Numbered from the stretch's first letter, positions 46,901 through 55,674 are shown. The stretch: DNA of 64,000 nt from Rohdeia sp041398665 (GCA_041398665.1 JAWKUH010000030.1:1-64000); one strand, 5' to 3'. The notes: a model not told the origin generated them from the sequence alone. Numbers and translations: made by a program.

Positions 46901-48365
46901 GGGCGACGAGGTGGTACGTGTCGGTCGAGGGGTTCGGACCGGTCGCGAGGACCGATCCGTCCTCGAGCATGCGCAGGTGCGCACCGTTCTGCGAGAGCAT
47001 CCCGACGGGTTCGAGGACCTCCCAGTCGACGGCCGGCACAGCGGAGCGGCGCTCCGCCTCCCACTCGGCCTGCGCGGCGTCGAGCTCGACATCGTCACCC
47101 TCGAAGTACTCCTCGAGCTCCTCGATCTTCTTCTCGACGTCGAGGTAGTGCTCGTACTCCGGTCCTTCACCGACGACCATCCGCGGCATGGAGTTGCCGC
47201 GGCTCGAGCCGACGTCCGTCTCCGAGACGTTGTTGAAGAACGCGAAGAGCTTGTAGTAGTCCTCCTGCGAGAACGGGTCGTACTTGTGGTCGTGGCACTG
47301 GGCGCAGCCCATCGTCACGCCGAGGAACACGGTCGAGGTCGTGTTGACGCGGTCGACGACGTAGGCCGTCCGGTACTCGTCCTTCTCCGCGCCGAATTTC
47401 GTGTAGATGAAGTGGTTCCGGTTGAAGCCGGTCGCGATCTTCTGGTCGAGCGTCGCTTCGGGGAGGAGGTCGCCGGCGATCTGGTCGACGACGAACTGGT
47501 CGTAGGGAAGGTTGTCGTTGAACGACTGGATGACCCAGTCGCGCCACTTCCACATGTCGCGCGGGCCGTCCTTGCCGTCGCCGTCGCTGTCGGCGTAGCG
47601 CGACAGGTCGAGCCACTCCTGAGCCATGCGCTCGCCGTACGCCGGCGAGGCGAGGAGCCGGTCGACGACCTTCTCGTAGGCGTCCTCGGAGTCGTCGGCG
47701 AGGAACGCGTCCAGCTCCTCGGGCGTGGGCGGAAGTCCCGTCAGGTCGAACGTGACCCGACGCAAGAGGCTCGCCCTGTCGGCGCGCGGCGACGGCGAGA
47801 GTCCGGCGGCGTCGAGGCGGGAGAGGACGAACGCGTCGACGGCGTTGCGCACCCACTCCGGCCGCGAGACCTCGGGGACGGCGGGCCGGACGGGTCGTTC
47901 GAAGGCCCAGTGCGACGTCCACTCCGCTCCCTGTTCGATCCACGTCCGGATCGTCTCGATGTCGTCCTCTGCGACCTTCTTGTCGAAGTCGGTGGGAGGC
48001 ATCGGGTCGTAGTGGTCCGTCAGACGCAACCACATCTCGCTCGAGTCGGGCGCGCCGGGAACCACCGGGGCGACGCCGTCGCGGTCGGCGAAGAGACCGT
48101 CGTGCGTGTCGAGTCGCAGGTCGGCCTTGCGCGTGCCCGAGTCCGGTCCGTGACAGGCGAAGCAGTTCTCCGCGAGGATCGGCCGGACCTCGCGCTGGAA
48201 GTCGATCTTCCGCTCGGCGACGCTCGCCCCGTCGACCGCTGCAGCATCCTCCGTACTCGACAGCGCGATGCCGCAGAGGGCCGCTCCGTGCAGGACGACG
48301 ACCGTGGGGAGCAGATGGGCCTGGACGCGACGCGGCGCGAGCCGCGCGGACCGGTGGGAAGTCAT
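43959..48365 (-). CDS. Very large PSCyt1-DUF1549-DUF1553 exported protein
   Basis: At 1468 residues this is the largest gene here. After a signal segment, a cytochrome-like PSCyt1 domain has a haem-binding CxxCH (NCFACHG near residue 69). DUF1549 follows (WVRNAVDAFVLSRLDAAGLSPSP, FDLTGLPPTPEELDAFL, RMAQEWLDLSRYADSDG, MWKWRDWVIQSFNDNLPYDQF, and a second CxxCH in GCAQCHDHKYDPF near 355). A middle part (about 400-1080) is full of acidic and Ala/Pro/Glu low-complexity segments and is unusually long. The C-terminal DUF1553 has ITSGDNPLTARVAVNRFWRHYF, LPTHPELLDWLA, SNAYRQSS and RRGLYVYWKRATLYPSFEAFDAP. It is an extracytoplasmic c-type cytochrome-like partner of DUF1501. The function of the pair is not established. 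Confidence 0.9.
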   Translation of the reverse strand: MTSHRSARLAPRRVQAHLLPTVVVLHGAALCGIALSSTEDAAAVDGASVAERKIDFQREVRPILAENCFACHGPDSGTRKADLRLDTHDGLFADRDGVAPVVPGAPDSSEMWLRLTDHYDPMPPTDFDKKVAEDDIETIRTWIEQGAEWTSHWAFERPVRPAVPEVSRPEWVRNAVDAFVLSRLDAAGLSPSPRADRASLLRRVTFDLTGLPPTPEELDAFLADDSEDAYEKVVDRLLASPAYGERMAQEWLDLSRYADSDGDGKDGPRDMWKWRDWVIQSFNDNLPYDQFVVDQIAGDLLPEATLDQKIATGFNRNHFIYTKFGAEKDEYRTAYVVDRVNTTSTVFLGVTMGCAQCHDHKYDPFSQEDYYKLFAFFNNVSETDVGSSRGNSMPRMVVGEGPEYEHYLDVEKKIEELEEYFEGDDVELDAAQAEWEAERRSAVPAVDWEVLEPVGMLSQNGAHLRMLEDGSVLATGPNPSTDTYHLVAQPGARRIVAFRIEALPDESMEEGRSGRSMDGTFSLSEFEVHVRSILEGDDGEKLNFIGAESTVSSGGRSGADGAADGSERSGWGLSKEWGNEPQEAILILEEPLEMKDADTLRFALVHNSSFMYRNTLGRFRISFTDDERLVQRRLPLQPGIWRAVGPFAATNAVNAFAEEFEPEKRIGGEIDFSEKFDPVDLKAKQKEEREAKKKAEAEAKARSEGGAEGEHDGANGESQASPDVEGTDDAHARAVAEVAELLAIPSLGIPSGADIAIVAGSEVASEDASAAAPDRPAVRERAATEDGAARRATGEVPAAQEAPAPKDHPAGGGPAPKAFPGKGPGKGAASGVGDENGKGDAAGAKAPDVAKDEAEAGPGDAPMGFPFGGEGGMRRGRGGDEPEKLTWEEKRDWRLSGDVRVNGRTSAWYLHRTLSPSDPRDVVLRYSGVDGIRVWIDGVVVHDDAPVPVEEPEEEDKSDEKMSDEEEDFSAFFGGGEESEFEDFRFHLEPGEHEVVLKLVTGRTGARANITFQALGRDVAPYEVERAVMNADLDLAAIAASDGEEYESDDDSEFSFFGGDDDSDRPVAERRRQWVREWFRRQVSDEGRASYERLTALRQEKQGLERKLPSVMVMDDREKPRETHVLKRGDYRTPGALVEAGAPSVLPPFPADAPPDRLGLARWITSGDNPLTARVAVNRFWRHYFDRALVTTPGDFGTRGALPTHPELLDWLACEFVESGWDVKAMQRTLVLSNAYRQSSRVTHDLLEVDPENELFARAPRKRLSAELVRDNALAVAGLLATDEVGGKSVKPYQPKGVWEAQSNFQTYRQDKGESLYRRGLYVYWKRATLYPSFEAFDAPPRLTCVVERARTTTPLQSLVLLNDPVYVEAARCLGQRMMTDGGADASTRIIFGFRLCTSRMPTDEELGVLLRILADQREVYSEDEKAAEKLVEVGSSPRDETLDVRELAAWTGVGTVLLNLDATIHSR

Positions 48366-48679
48366 GGGCCGAGGGGGTCGTGGAGTGGTTCCGAACCGCG
48401 TGCCGACGCGGCAGTGGAGCCTTCGGGGACGCCGAGGGGGCCCGAGAGCTCCTCCACGAGGATACCCGTGCCGCCCGATGTGGGGTCCGTCGGGCGATGG
48501 CGGGCGGCCCGAGCGCGCGAACGGCCGGTCCCGCGCGTGCGGCTCGAGGCCGCCGGCCCGTCGCGAACGGTGCGGAGCGTGGCGTCGACGGTCGCCGGTG
48601 GAGCGTCGAGGTCGCCGCGCAGCGTTCCGCGCCCGCAACCTCTCCGACACAACTCCACCCCGCGACGGGAGGACGGCCT
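48366..48679. other. Leader of the PSCyt1 gene
   Basis: About 315 bases between the PSCyt1 start and the 3' end of the TPR gene, both on the minus strand. In-frame upstream readings are Arg-rich and lack coding character. It should hold the promoter for the PSCyt1-DUF1501 transcript; no definite promoter or hairpin could be assigned. Confidence 0.5.
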
Positions 48680-49883
48680 TCAGCCGCCGGACTCGAGCTC
48701 CGTGATCCGCTCGGCCGCTTCGATCTGCCGCTTCCGGTTGCGCGTCTGGGCGAAGTAGACCTCGAGTCGTCGCCAGGCCTCGACGTCGTCCGGACACGTC
48801 CGCTCGAGCACCGCCGCGGCGATGGCCGCGCCCTCGCGATCACCGAGGTCCCACATGAGGTCGAGCGCGTAGATCCGGAACGCGGTCTCCGGGACGCTCG
48901 CGGGCCGACTCCGCTCGGCGACGGCGAGCGCGTCGCGCGCGGTGGTCGCGTCCTTGTTGCGGCGGCAGACCTCGGCGAGTTGGATCGCGACGCCGTACGG
49001 ATCTCGCTCGAACGGCAGTCGCCCTCGAGACGACGCGACTACGCGCGAAAGCGCGTCGATCTCGCGCCAGCGCGCGCACGCGCTCTGCCTCGTCCTCGCG
49101 ATCGAGTTCGAAGAGACAGCGCGACTGGAGGAACAGCGGCTTGGGCTCCCACGGCGCGACACGTTCCGCGCGCTCCGCCAGGTGGTGGGCGTCCTCGAAC
49201 TCCTGCTCCTCGTACAGGATCTGCGCCTTCCACACGAGCGCGTCGAAGTTGTCGGGCTCCTGCGCGAGCACCGCGTCGAGTCGCGACATCGCACCCTCGA
49301 GGTCACCGAGCCGGTAGAGCGCGAGCGCGAGGCCGCGCGTCGCCTCGAGACTCTCCGCGCCCGCTTCGATGACCGCGAGGTAGTGGTCGCGCGCTCTCTC
49401 GTAGTCACCCAGGCTGTAGTAGCAGTGCGCGAGCGCCTGCGTGCGGTACACCTGGTCGGGAGCGATCTCGACGAAGCGTTCGAGCAGGGTCGCGCACTCG
49501 CCGTAGCGCCTGAGTCGGAACTCGACCGTCCCGAGGACGAGCAACCCGGGCGGGAAGTCCGGGAGCTCCTCGAGGATCCCGAAGAGCAGCGAGATCGAGG
49601 TGCGGAAGTCGCGCACGGCGTACGCGCGTTCGGCGCGCGCCTGGCGCTCGAGCACGTCGGCCGAGACGCCCGCGTCCATCTCCCCGCGCGCGAGACCCTC
49701 GAAGAACCCGTCCCAACGACCGGGCTCCGCGCGCGGGAGGTCCGCGGCGACGAGGTCGAACGGGTCGTCGCTCGACTGTACCGACGGGGTCGCCGTGTCG
49801 CTCGACGTCTCGTCCTGCGCGCCGGCGACGGCGCACGGTGCGGCGAGGAGCAGGGCGAGTGCGAACCGGAGCGCGGACCTCAT
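48680..49883 (-). CDS. Secreted TPR-repeat protein, one apparent frameshift
   Basis: Translating the first frame gives a signal peptide (MRSALRFALALLLAAPCAVAGA), then TPR units such as GLLVLGTVEFRLRRYGECATLL, TQALAHCYYSLGDYERARDHY, GLALALYRLGDLEGAMSRLD and LVWKAQILYEEQEFEDAHHLA. Near base 49070 the frame turns to Arg-rich nonsense, while the neighbouring frame continues with IDALSRVVASSRGRLPFERDP and further TPR sequence (RIYALDLMWDLGDREGAA) to the stop at 48680. One base shift gives about 401 residues. The ATG overlaps the CRTAC1-like stop (ATGA), so the two are co-translated. TPRs bind partner proteins, perhaps the co-encoded FG-GAP protein. Confidence 0.8.
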
Positions 49884-51637
49884 CGGTCGCCCTCCTGTCC
49901 CTGTCTCGCCGCGACGTGGACGACGCAGCGACGGCCGATCTGCGGCGACTCGACGGTCGCCGAACGACCGTCGGGCATGGTCACGACGACACGGTCGATC
50001 TTCTCGACGTCGCCGAGACCGAAGTGCGCGACGGCGGGGACAGCCGCCTGGAAGCCGCCGGCCGTGTGGATCTCGCGCACCATCGTCCGCTCGCCGAGCT
50101 GCAGCTCCACGCGCGCTCCGATCCCGTCGCGGTTGCCGCCTTCCGCCTCGACCGAGACCTCGATCCAGCGCCCCGGCGGCGACGTGTTGACCAGGACGTG
50201 CACGGGCCCGTCGATGCGCGTGGCCACGACGTCGACGTCGCCGTCCCCGTCGAGGTCGGCGAACGCACCGGCGCGGGACACGAGATCGGGTCCGTCGTCG
50301 AGCGGCTCCGTCTCGAACCGTCCGCCGACGTTGCGGTACAGGTGGTCGGGCTGTGCGTAGGTCGTGTCCGTCCCGGGCGAGTCCGCCTGCGGATACACGT
50401 GTCCGTTGAGCACGAAGGCGTCGAGGTCGCCGTCGAGGTCGAGGTCGACAAGCCCCGTCCCCCACCCGAGCGTGAGCAGGCTCGGTCCGCCGAGCCCGGT
50501 GGCGTGCGAGCGCTCGGAGTAGCGCGTCGCGCCGTCCTTCTTCGACGCCCTCGACTGGTAGAACGCGTTGTTCTCGCCCGAGAAGTTCGTGACGAGCAGG
50601 TCGGGCAGTCCGTCCTCGTTGACGTCGCCGCAGGCGATGCCCATGCCCGCCTGTTCCTTCCCGTTCGGGTCGACGTCGACGCCGCGGCGGAACCCGACCT
50701 CGCGGAACGTCCCGTCGCCCTGGTTCTCCCACAGGTGGTTCGGCGTGGAGTCGTTCGTCACGTAGACGTCGGTGTCGCCGTCGCGGTCGTAGTCGAGCGT
50801 CATGACGCCGAGTCCGTAGGCGGCGCTCTCCGGTCGGAAGCCGGCCGCGACGGTCACGTCCTCGAAGGTGCCGTCGCCGCGCCCGCGGTAGAGCTGGTCG
50901 TGCACGGCCGTGAGTCCCTCGGGACCGCACATCACCGGCAGACCCTTCCACTGACACTCGCCGGTCTCGCGCGAAGCGATCTCGTCCGTCCGGAACGCGA
51001 GGTAGTTGACGACGACGAGGTCGAGGTTCCCGTCGAGGTCGAAGTCGAGGAAGGCCGCGCTCGTCCCCCAGCGCCGACCTTCGAGTCCGCTGGTCGCCGT
51101 GGTCTCGCGGAACCCACGGCCGCTCTCGCCGAGGAACAGTCGGTCCGGGCCCCACTCCGTCACGACGAGGTCGAGGTCGCCGTCACCGTCGACGTCGCCG
51201 GCGGCGCCGCCCATGCCCCAGCGACCCGGAGCCATCGCCCAGGCCTCGCCGGCGTCGCGGAAGTTCGCGGCGCCGTCGTTGAGCAGGAGGCGCGGCGGCT
51301 CGCCGGGCTCACCGGCGTCCGCGCGCTCGACCGTCGAACCGGAGATCACGACGACGTCGAAGGACCCGCTCCGGTCGAAGTCGCCGAGCACGACGCCCCC
51401 GCCGTTCACCTCGACGATCCAGTTCTTCTCGCGACTGCCGCACAGCGTCGTGACGGGGACGTCGCCCGCGCGCAGTTCGGTGCGCCGGAACAGCGGCGCG
51501 GCGGACGCGTCCGTGCTCGGGTCGCCGTCCTGGACGGGGCCGACGGCGCTCGGGTCGCCGACACGCGACGCGCCGTGGAGCGGAACGGCGCAGAGCGACG
51601 ACACGAGCGCCGCCGTGAGAACGTGGCCTCGGTTCAT
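49880..51637 (-). CDS. CRTAC1/ASPIC-UnbV-type FG-GAP (VCBS) exported protein
   Basis: The 585-residue exported beta-propeller protein has a signal peptide and repeated calcium-loop motifs of type D-x-D-x-D-G (DFDRSGSFDVVVISG, DVDGDGDLDLVVTEWG, DFDLDGNLDLVVVNY, DYDRDGDTDVYVTN, DVNEDGLPDLLVTNF, DLDLDGDLDAFVLNG, DLDGDGDVDVVATR). The C-terminal 90 residues form the ASPIC/UnbV domain (RDGIGARVELQLGERTMVREI, HFGLGDVEKIDRVVVTMPDG). This architecture occurs in CRTAC1 and many planctomycete proteins and suggests carbohydrate- or protein-binding at the cell surface. It ends in an overlap with the TPR gene. Confidence 0.9.
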   Translation of the reverse strand: MNRGHVLTAALVSSLCAVPLHGASRVGDPSAVGPVQDGDPSTDASAAPLFRRTELRAGDVPVTTLCGSREKNWIVEVNGGGVVLGDFDRSGSFDVVVISGSTVERADAGEPGEPPRLLLNDGAANFRDAGEAWAMAPGRWGMGGAAGDVDGDGDLDLVVTEWGPDRLFLGESGRGFRETTATSGLEGRRWGTSAAFLDFDLDGNLDLVVVNYLAFRTDEIASRETGECQWKGLPVMCGPEGLTAVHDQLYRGRGDGTFEDVTVAAGFRPESAAYGLGVMTLDYDRDGDTDVYVTNDSTPNHLWENQGDGTFREVGFRRGVDVDPNGKEQAGMGIACGDVNEDGLPDLLVTNFSGENNAFYQSRASKKDGATRYSERSHATGLGGPSLLTLGWGTGLVDLDLDGDLDAFVLNGHVYPQADSPGTDTTYAQPDHLYRNVGGRFETEPLDDGPDLVSRAGAFADLDGDGDVDVVATRIDGPVHVLVNTSPPGRWIEVSVEAEGGNRDGIGARVELQLGERTMVREIHTAGGFQAAVPAVAHFGLGDVEKIDRVVVTMPDGRSATVESPQIGRRCVVHVAARQGQEGDR

Positions 51638-51681
51638 CCCGCGATCATGGTACGAGCGCCCGGGCGATACCTCGCACGAAG

Positions 51682-53262
51682 TCACTTCGTGCCTTCGCTC
51701 CTCGGGCCGACGCGACGGAAGTTGCCGTCCCGCCTGTTGCCGGCCGCGTCGACGGCGGAGATCGCGTACTCGAGCGACGTCTCGGGACCCGACGCGTCGA
51801 ACGCGAGCCGCCAGAGCCCGCCCGCCATGCGCGTCGCACGCGCATCGCGCCACGGTCCGGTCGAGCCCCGGTAGGAGGCCGCGACCTCGACCCAGTCGTG
51901 CCCGTCGTCCATGACCTCGTCGCGGACCTGGACGTGGACGATCCACTCGCGCTCGGTCGCGTCGTAGCGCTCGCCGCCGACGGCGACGATCCGCGGCGCG
52001 AAGAGGTCCTTCGGTCCGCGTCCCAGGCAGAGCCTGTTCTGGAACCGCTGACGGTCACCCTCGCCCTGTGCGGTGACGAGGTCGTAGCGGCCGTCCCCGT
52101 CGACGTCGGCGATCGTGAGGTCGAGCGTGGGGTCGTGGAGACCGTTCACGTCGGTGTCGACGACGGTGAACGCGAAGCCGCCGTCGTTGCGCAGGATCTT
52201 GTCCTCGTGCTCCTTGTCGAGCGAACCGACGATCACGTCGTAGTCGCCGTCCATGTCGTAGTCGAAGAGCGCCAACTCGTTGTCGTCCCGGTCGCCGCAG
52301 ACGTCGTGCGGCACGAACTCCAGCTCGCCGTCCTCGTTCCTGCGGTTCTCCACCGCACCCTCCGAGTAGTCCTCGAGGCTGACGAAGAAGAGATCGAGGT
52401 CGCGATCGCCGTCGAGGTCGCCGACCTCGATCTCGTACACGTTCGGGGAGCTCGGCGGGAGCAGGTCGGGGCGTTCGGTGAAGCGCCCCTTGCCGTCGTT
52501 GAAGGCCAGGTAGTGGTTGCAGCCCTCGTTCTCGGCGCGGCACGGGATCAGGAGGTCGAGGTCGAAGTCGCCGTCGAGGTCGACGAGCTGGACGTCGACG
52601 TGCGCCTTCTTCTTCGGGACGTCGAGCAGTTCCGGGTGCTCGCTGAAGCGCCCCGTTCCGTCGTTCAGGAAGAGGTGCGGCCGACCGCCCTCGCCGAACA
52701 GGTAGTGGTCGCCGGAGTCGCACAGGATCGCGTCGAGATCGCCGTCGTCGTCGATGTCGCCGAACTGGGCGGAACCGCAGTTGTAGGCCTCGGTGAAGCC
52801 GCGCTCCGCGCTCTCCATGTCGAAGTAGCCGGGCTGATCGGCGCCACGGTTGACGTAGAGGAACGGAGGATCGGTGCGGAACGCGTTGCAGAACAGCGCG
52901 TCGACCCAGCCGTCGCCGTCGACGTCGGCGGTCACCACCATCTTCGCGTTCGAGGCGTGCGCGCCGAGGCGCAGCACGCTCTCGTTGCTGAACGACGCGA
53001 TCGGCTCGTCGAGACGGTTGACCACGAGCTGGTTCTGCAGCTTCGGTCCGGGGTCGACGAATCTCTGACCGTCGGCGAAGAAGAGGTCGAGGTCGCCGTC
53101 GCGGTCGACGTCGGCCGCCTCGACTCCCTCGGTCCAGCGCGAGAGCGGGAGCTGGTCGAGGAGCGGTGCGAAACGAGGCCCTTCGACCTGCGTGCTGCTG
53201 CACGACGTCGCGAGAGCGAGGAGGAGAGCCGCGGGAGCGACTGCGGGCGCGTGGCGATGCAT
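51682..53262 (-). CDS. FG-GAP/VCBS beta-propeller lipoprotein
   Basis: The 526-residue protein has a lipoprotein signal (LLLALATSCSSTQ) with a lipobox Cys, then seven or more FG-GAP units with DxDxDG loops (DVDRDGDLDLFFADG, DVDGDGWVDALFCN, DIDDDGDLDAILCD, DLDGDFDLDLLIPC, DLDGDRDLDLFFVS, DYDMDGDYDVIVGS, DVDGDGRYDLVTAQGEG). A C-terminal beta domain (IVHVQVRDEVMDDGHDWVEV) follows. It is a close relative of the next upstream gene (53382-55331): TEGVEAADVD, SNAKMVVTADVDGDG and ALFCNAFRTDP correspond to matching strings there. The lipid anchor should place it on an envelope surface. Binding target unknown. Confidence 0.9.
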   Translation of the reverse strand: MHRHAPAVAPAALLLALATSCSSTQVEGPRFAPLLDQLPLSRWTEGVEAADVDRDGDLDLFFADGQRFVDPGPKLQNQLVVNRLDEPIASFSNESVLRLGAHASNAKMVVTADVDGDGWVDALFCNAFRTDPPFLYVNRGADQPGYFDMESAERGFTEAYNCGSAQFGDIDDDGDLDAILCDSGDHYLFGEGGRPHLFLNDGTGRFSEHPELLDVPKKKAHVDVQLVDLDGDFDLDLLIPCRAENEGCNHYLAFNDGKGRFTERPDLLPPSSPNVYEIEVGDLDGDRDLDLFFVSLEDYSEGAVENRRNEDGELEFVPHDVCGDRDDNELALFDYDMDGDYDVIVGSLDKEHEDKILRNDGGFAFTVVDTDVNGLHDPTLDLTIADVDGDGRYDLVTAQGEGDRQRFQNRLCLGRGPKDLFAPRIVAVGGERYDATEREWIVHVQVRDEVMDDGHDWVEVAASYRGSTGPWRDARATRMAGGLWRLAFDASGPETSLEYAISAVDAAGNRRDGNFRRVGPRSEGTK

Positions 53263-53302
53263 GACGCGACGATGCTACGACGGTCGGCGCGCTCCCGTAC
53301 GC

Positions 53303-53340
53303 GCGAAGGGCGCGAGGACCCTTGTCCTCGCGCCCTTCGC
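53303..53340 (-). terminator. 16-bp hairpin after the large FG-GAP gene
   Basis: Arms 53303-53318 and 53325-53340 pair perfectly with a six-base loop. The hairpin lies 41 bases beyond the stop of the FG-GAP gene ending at 53382 and 40 bases before the start of the lipoprotein gene. Confidence 0.7.
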
Positions 53341-53381
53341 CGCGATGCACCGGGGACCGAGCCCGGTCCGAGACGTCCGGA

Positions 53382-55331
53382 TCAGTTGCAGATCCCGACC
53401 TCGAGTCCGTTGCTGATCGCCCAACCGCCGGGCTGGGTCGCGTCGAAGGCGATGCCCTGGAAGTGGGCGTGGATGCCGACGAGCGACGCGCTCGGACCGA
53501 TCGGCCACGTCGAGACCGCCTTGTTGTTGACGACGGGCACGATCGGGGTCGAGAAGATGTTGAGCGGGTTGATGAGGCCCGTACCGCCGAAGATCGGGAA
53601 GTTGTCGCGCCCGAAGGACAGGATCGTGGCGACCGCCGGGAGTCCCGGTGCGACCACCGTCACGTTGAACGACGATCCCGGCGTCGTCTGACCCGAGCCG
53701 TTGATCGTGAGCACGTTCGCGCCGCCGATCCCGTTGCCGTAGGTCGTGAAGCCGCAGGTCGGACCGAGCGGGACGGTGACCGCGTTCGTCGTGGTCGCGT
53801 TGCCGGCCCAGTCGGTGAAGGTCAGCGTGTAGACCAACTGCTGTCCGAGGCCCTCGGCCACGTCCCTCATGGCGAAGCGCCACAACCCGCCGCCCATCCG
53901 GGTGGCGTCGGCGGCCTGCCACGCGCCCGTCCCGAGCGCCGTGTCGATGCGGTACTGCGCCGAGCCGCGGACCCAGTCGTTGCCGTCGTCCATGACCTGG
54001 TCGCGGACCTGCGCCCGGACGACCCACGGACCGTTCGCGGGCGGGAAGGCCGGAAGGCTCTCCTGACGAACGACGACGGGCGGGAGCGTGTCCTTCGAGC
54101 CCGTGTTGACGTAGAGCTTGCTGTCCCACTGGTTGCTGCCACTCTCGCCCTGCGCCGTGACGATGTCGTAGTCGCCGTCGTTGTCGAAGTCGGCGCAGCA
54201 CATGTCGAGGGTCGAGTCGCCGACCGCCGTGAAGTCGCTCGAGACGCTCGAGAACGAGAGGTTGCCGTTGTTGCGCTGGAGCTTCTCCGAGCTTCCGAGC
54301 GAGCCGACGGCGGCATCCAGGTCGCCGTCGTTGTCGAAGTCGATCAGGACGATCTCGTTGTCGTCGTCGCCGCCGACCGTCGAGCCCGCCGTGAAGGAGA
54401 GGACGCCGAGCTGGGCGTCGTTGCTGCGGACGACGCCTTCGCTGAAGCCCGAGAGGCTCACGAAGAACAGGTCGACGTCGGAGTCGTTGTCGAGGTCGCC
54501 GACCTCGGCCTCGTACACCATCGCACTCGTGCCCGGCAACAGCCCGGAGTTGTCCGTGAACTGCCCCGAGCCGTTGTTCAGCATCAGGTAGTGGTTGCCG
54601 CCCGAATTGCTCGCGCGGCACGCACCGAAGAAGTCGAGGTCGAAGTCGCCGTCGAGGTCGACGAGCTGGACGTCCATGTGCGCCTTCTTCGTCGGCGCGT
54701 TGAGGGCTGCCGCGTTCTCGGTGAAGTAGCCGCGCCCGTCGTTGAAGAACAGGTGCGGCGTCCCGCCCGGGTTGCCGAAGGAATCCGAACCCGAGTCGCA
54801 CAGGATCAGGTCGAGGTCACCGTCGTTGTCGAGGTCGCCGAACTGTCCCGAGGCGGAGCTGTAGACGCCGCCGAGCCCGCGGCTCGCGCTGTCCAGGACG
54901 AAGAACCCGGGCTGGGCCGCTCCCTTGTTCACGTAGAGGAAGCACGGATCGGTGTCGAAGGCGTTGCAGAAGAGGGCTTCGGGATAGCCGTCCCCCGTCG
55001 TGTCGCCCGTGATGACCATCTTCGCGTTCGACTTGTTGACGCCGAGGCGCGCGACGCTCTCGTCGTCGAAGTCGTTCGCGGTGGTCTCGAACTTGTTGAT
55101 CCAGAGCTTGTTCTGGCGCTTCGTCCCGGCGCTCGAGTAGCCGTCGCCCTGGCCGAAGAAGATGTCGAGGTCGCCGTCCTGGTCGACGTCGGCGGGCTCG
55201 ACGCCCTCCGTCCAGATCTTGTCCGGCGAGAAGACACCGGACTGCAGGACGAACTGCTGGGCGCGGGCGGTGGAACAGAAGAGCGCCGAGGCTGCGAGGG
55301 CGCAGCCCGGCACGAGCGTGGTCCGGAGCAT
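53382..55331 (-). CDS. Secreted FG-GAP/VCBS protein with C-terminal sorting-type domain
   Basis: This is a 649-residue secreted paralogue of the lipoprotein downstream. The signal peptide is MLRTTLVPGCALAASALFCS. FG-GAP loops include DVDQDGDLDIFFGQG, DTTGDGYPEALFCN, DLDNDGDLDLILCD, DLDGDFDLDFFGAC, DLDNDSDVDLFFVS, DFDNDGDLDAAVGS and DFDNDGDYDIVTAQGES. The last 120 residues are an extra beta-rich domain (TTYGNGIGGANVLTINGSG, TILSFGRDNFPIFGGTG, HAHFQGIAFDATQPGGW, ending in EVGICN). C-terminal modules of this kind recur on secreted proteins of some planctomycetes and could serve sorting or anchoring (inference). The ATG at 55331 follows a coherent signal peptide. Confidence 0.9.
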   Translation of the reverse strand: MLRTTLVPGCALAASALFCSTARAQQFVLQSGVFSPDKIWTEGVEPADVDQDGDLDIFFGQGDGYSSAGTKRQNKLWINKFETTANDFDDESVARLGVNKSNAKMVITGDTTGDGYPEALFCNAFDTDPCFLYVNKGAAQPGFFVLDSASRGLGGVYSSASGQFGDLDNDGDLDLILCDSGSDSFGNPGGTPHLFFNDGRGYFTENAAALNAPTKKAHMDVQLVDLDGDFDLDFFGACRASNSGGNHYLMLNNGSGQFTDNSGLLPGTSAMVYEAEVGDLDNDSDVDLFFVSLSGFSEGVVRSNDAQLGVLSFTAGSTVGGDDDNEIVLIDFDNDGDLDAAVGSLGSSEKLQRNNGNLSFSSVSSDFTAVGDSTLDMCCADFDNDGDYDIVTAQGESGSNQWDSKLYVNTGSKDTLPPVVVRQESLPAFPPANGPWVVRAQVRDQVMDDGNDWVRGSAQYRIDTALGTGAWQAADATRMGGGLWRFAMRDVAEGLGQQLVYTLTFTDWAGNATTTNAVTVPLGPTCGFTTYGNGIGGANVLTINGSGQTTPGSSFNVTVVAPGLPAVATILSFGRDNFPIFGGTGLINPLNIFSTPIVPVVNNKAVSTWPIGPSASLVGIHAHFQGIAFDATQPGGWAISNGLEVGICN

Positions 55332-55530
55332 CGATGTCGTGGACGGGAAGTCTCGGGAGGGACCGCTGGCGCGGCCGCGACCCGTGGTGGATGTGGGCCC
55401 GGTGAAGGCTAGCCCGCGGGACGGAACCGCCCGGCAACGGGTGCCCTCGGGGTCGCGAACCGGCCGGAACTCGCGGGGAACGGGTGGGTTGCGTCGATGA
55501 AAGCCCCTTCCGCCGACGCGGCGGCGGTGC
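55332..55530. other. Divergent leader before the FG-GAP gene and thiE
   Basis: A gene-free stretch of about 340 bases separates the FG-GAP start (55331) and thiE (55675). The left part should carry the promoter of the FG-GAP gene; the right part is the inverted repeat listed separately. No definite promoter was found. Confidence 0.45.
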
Positions 55531-55659
55531 TGTCCCCGTTCGCTGGTGATGCCCGTTCTCCCCCCTCGGCGGAGCTCCTGGGTGGGCTCGGCGGCCGAGG
55601 CCCCCCCCTGCCGGCCCTCCAGGGGGTCCCCCGGGCCCATCACCAGCGAACGGGGACAG
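55531..55659. repeat. REPIN-like inverted repeat, 22-bp perfect arms
   Basis: The left arm 55531-55552 (starts CTGTCCCCGTTCGC) and right arm 55638-55659 are exact reverse complements, separated by 85 bases rich in G and C runs. CTGTCCCCGTT-type arms recall REP sequences moved by IS200-like RAYT transposases; that link is from memory of the type and not proven here. The right arm ends 15 bases before the thiE start. Confidence 0.7.
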
Positions 55660-55674
55660 TACCGTGTGCCGCCG

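Noticed and set aside
43968..48758. Antisense open frame of about 1600 codons over the PSCyt1 gene
   Set aside because: It mirrors the codon usage of the real gene and shows no domain.
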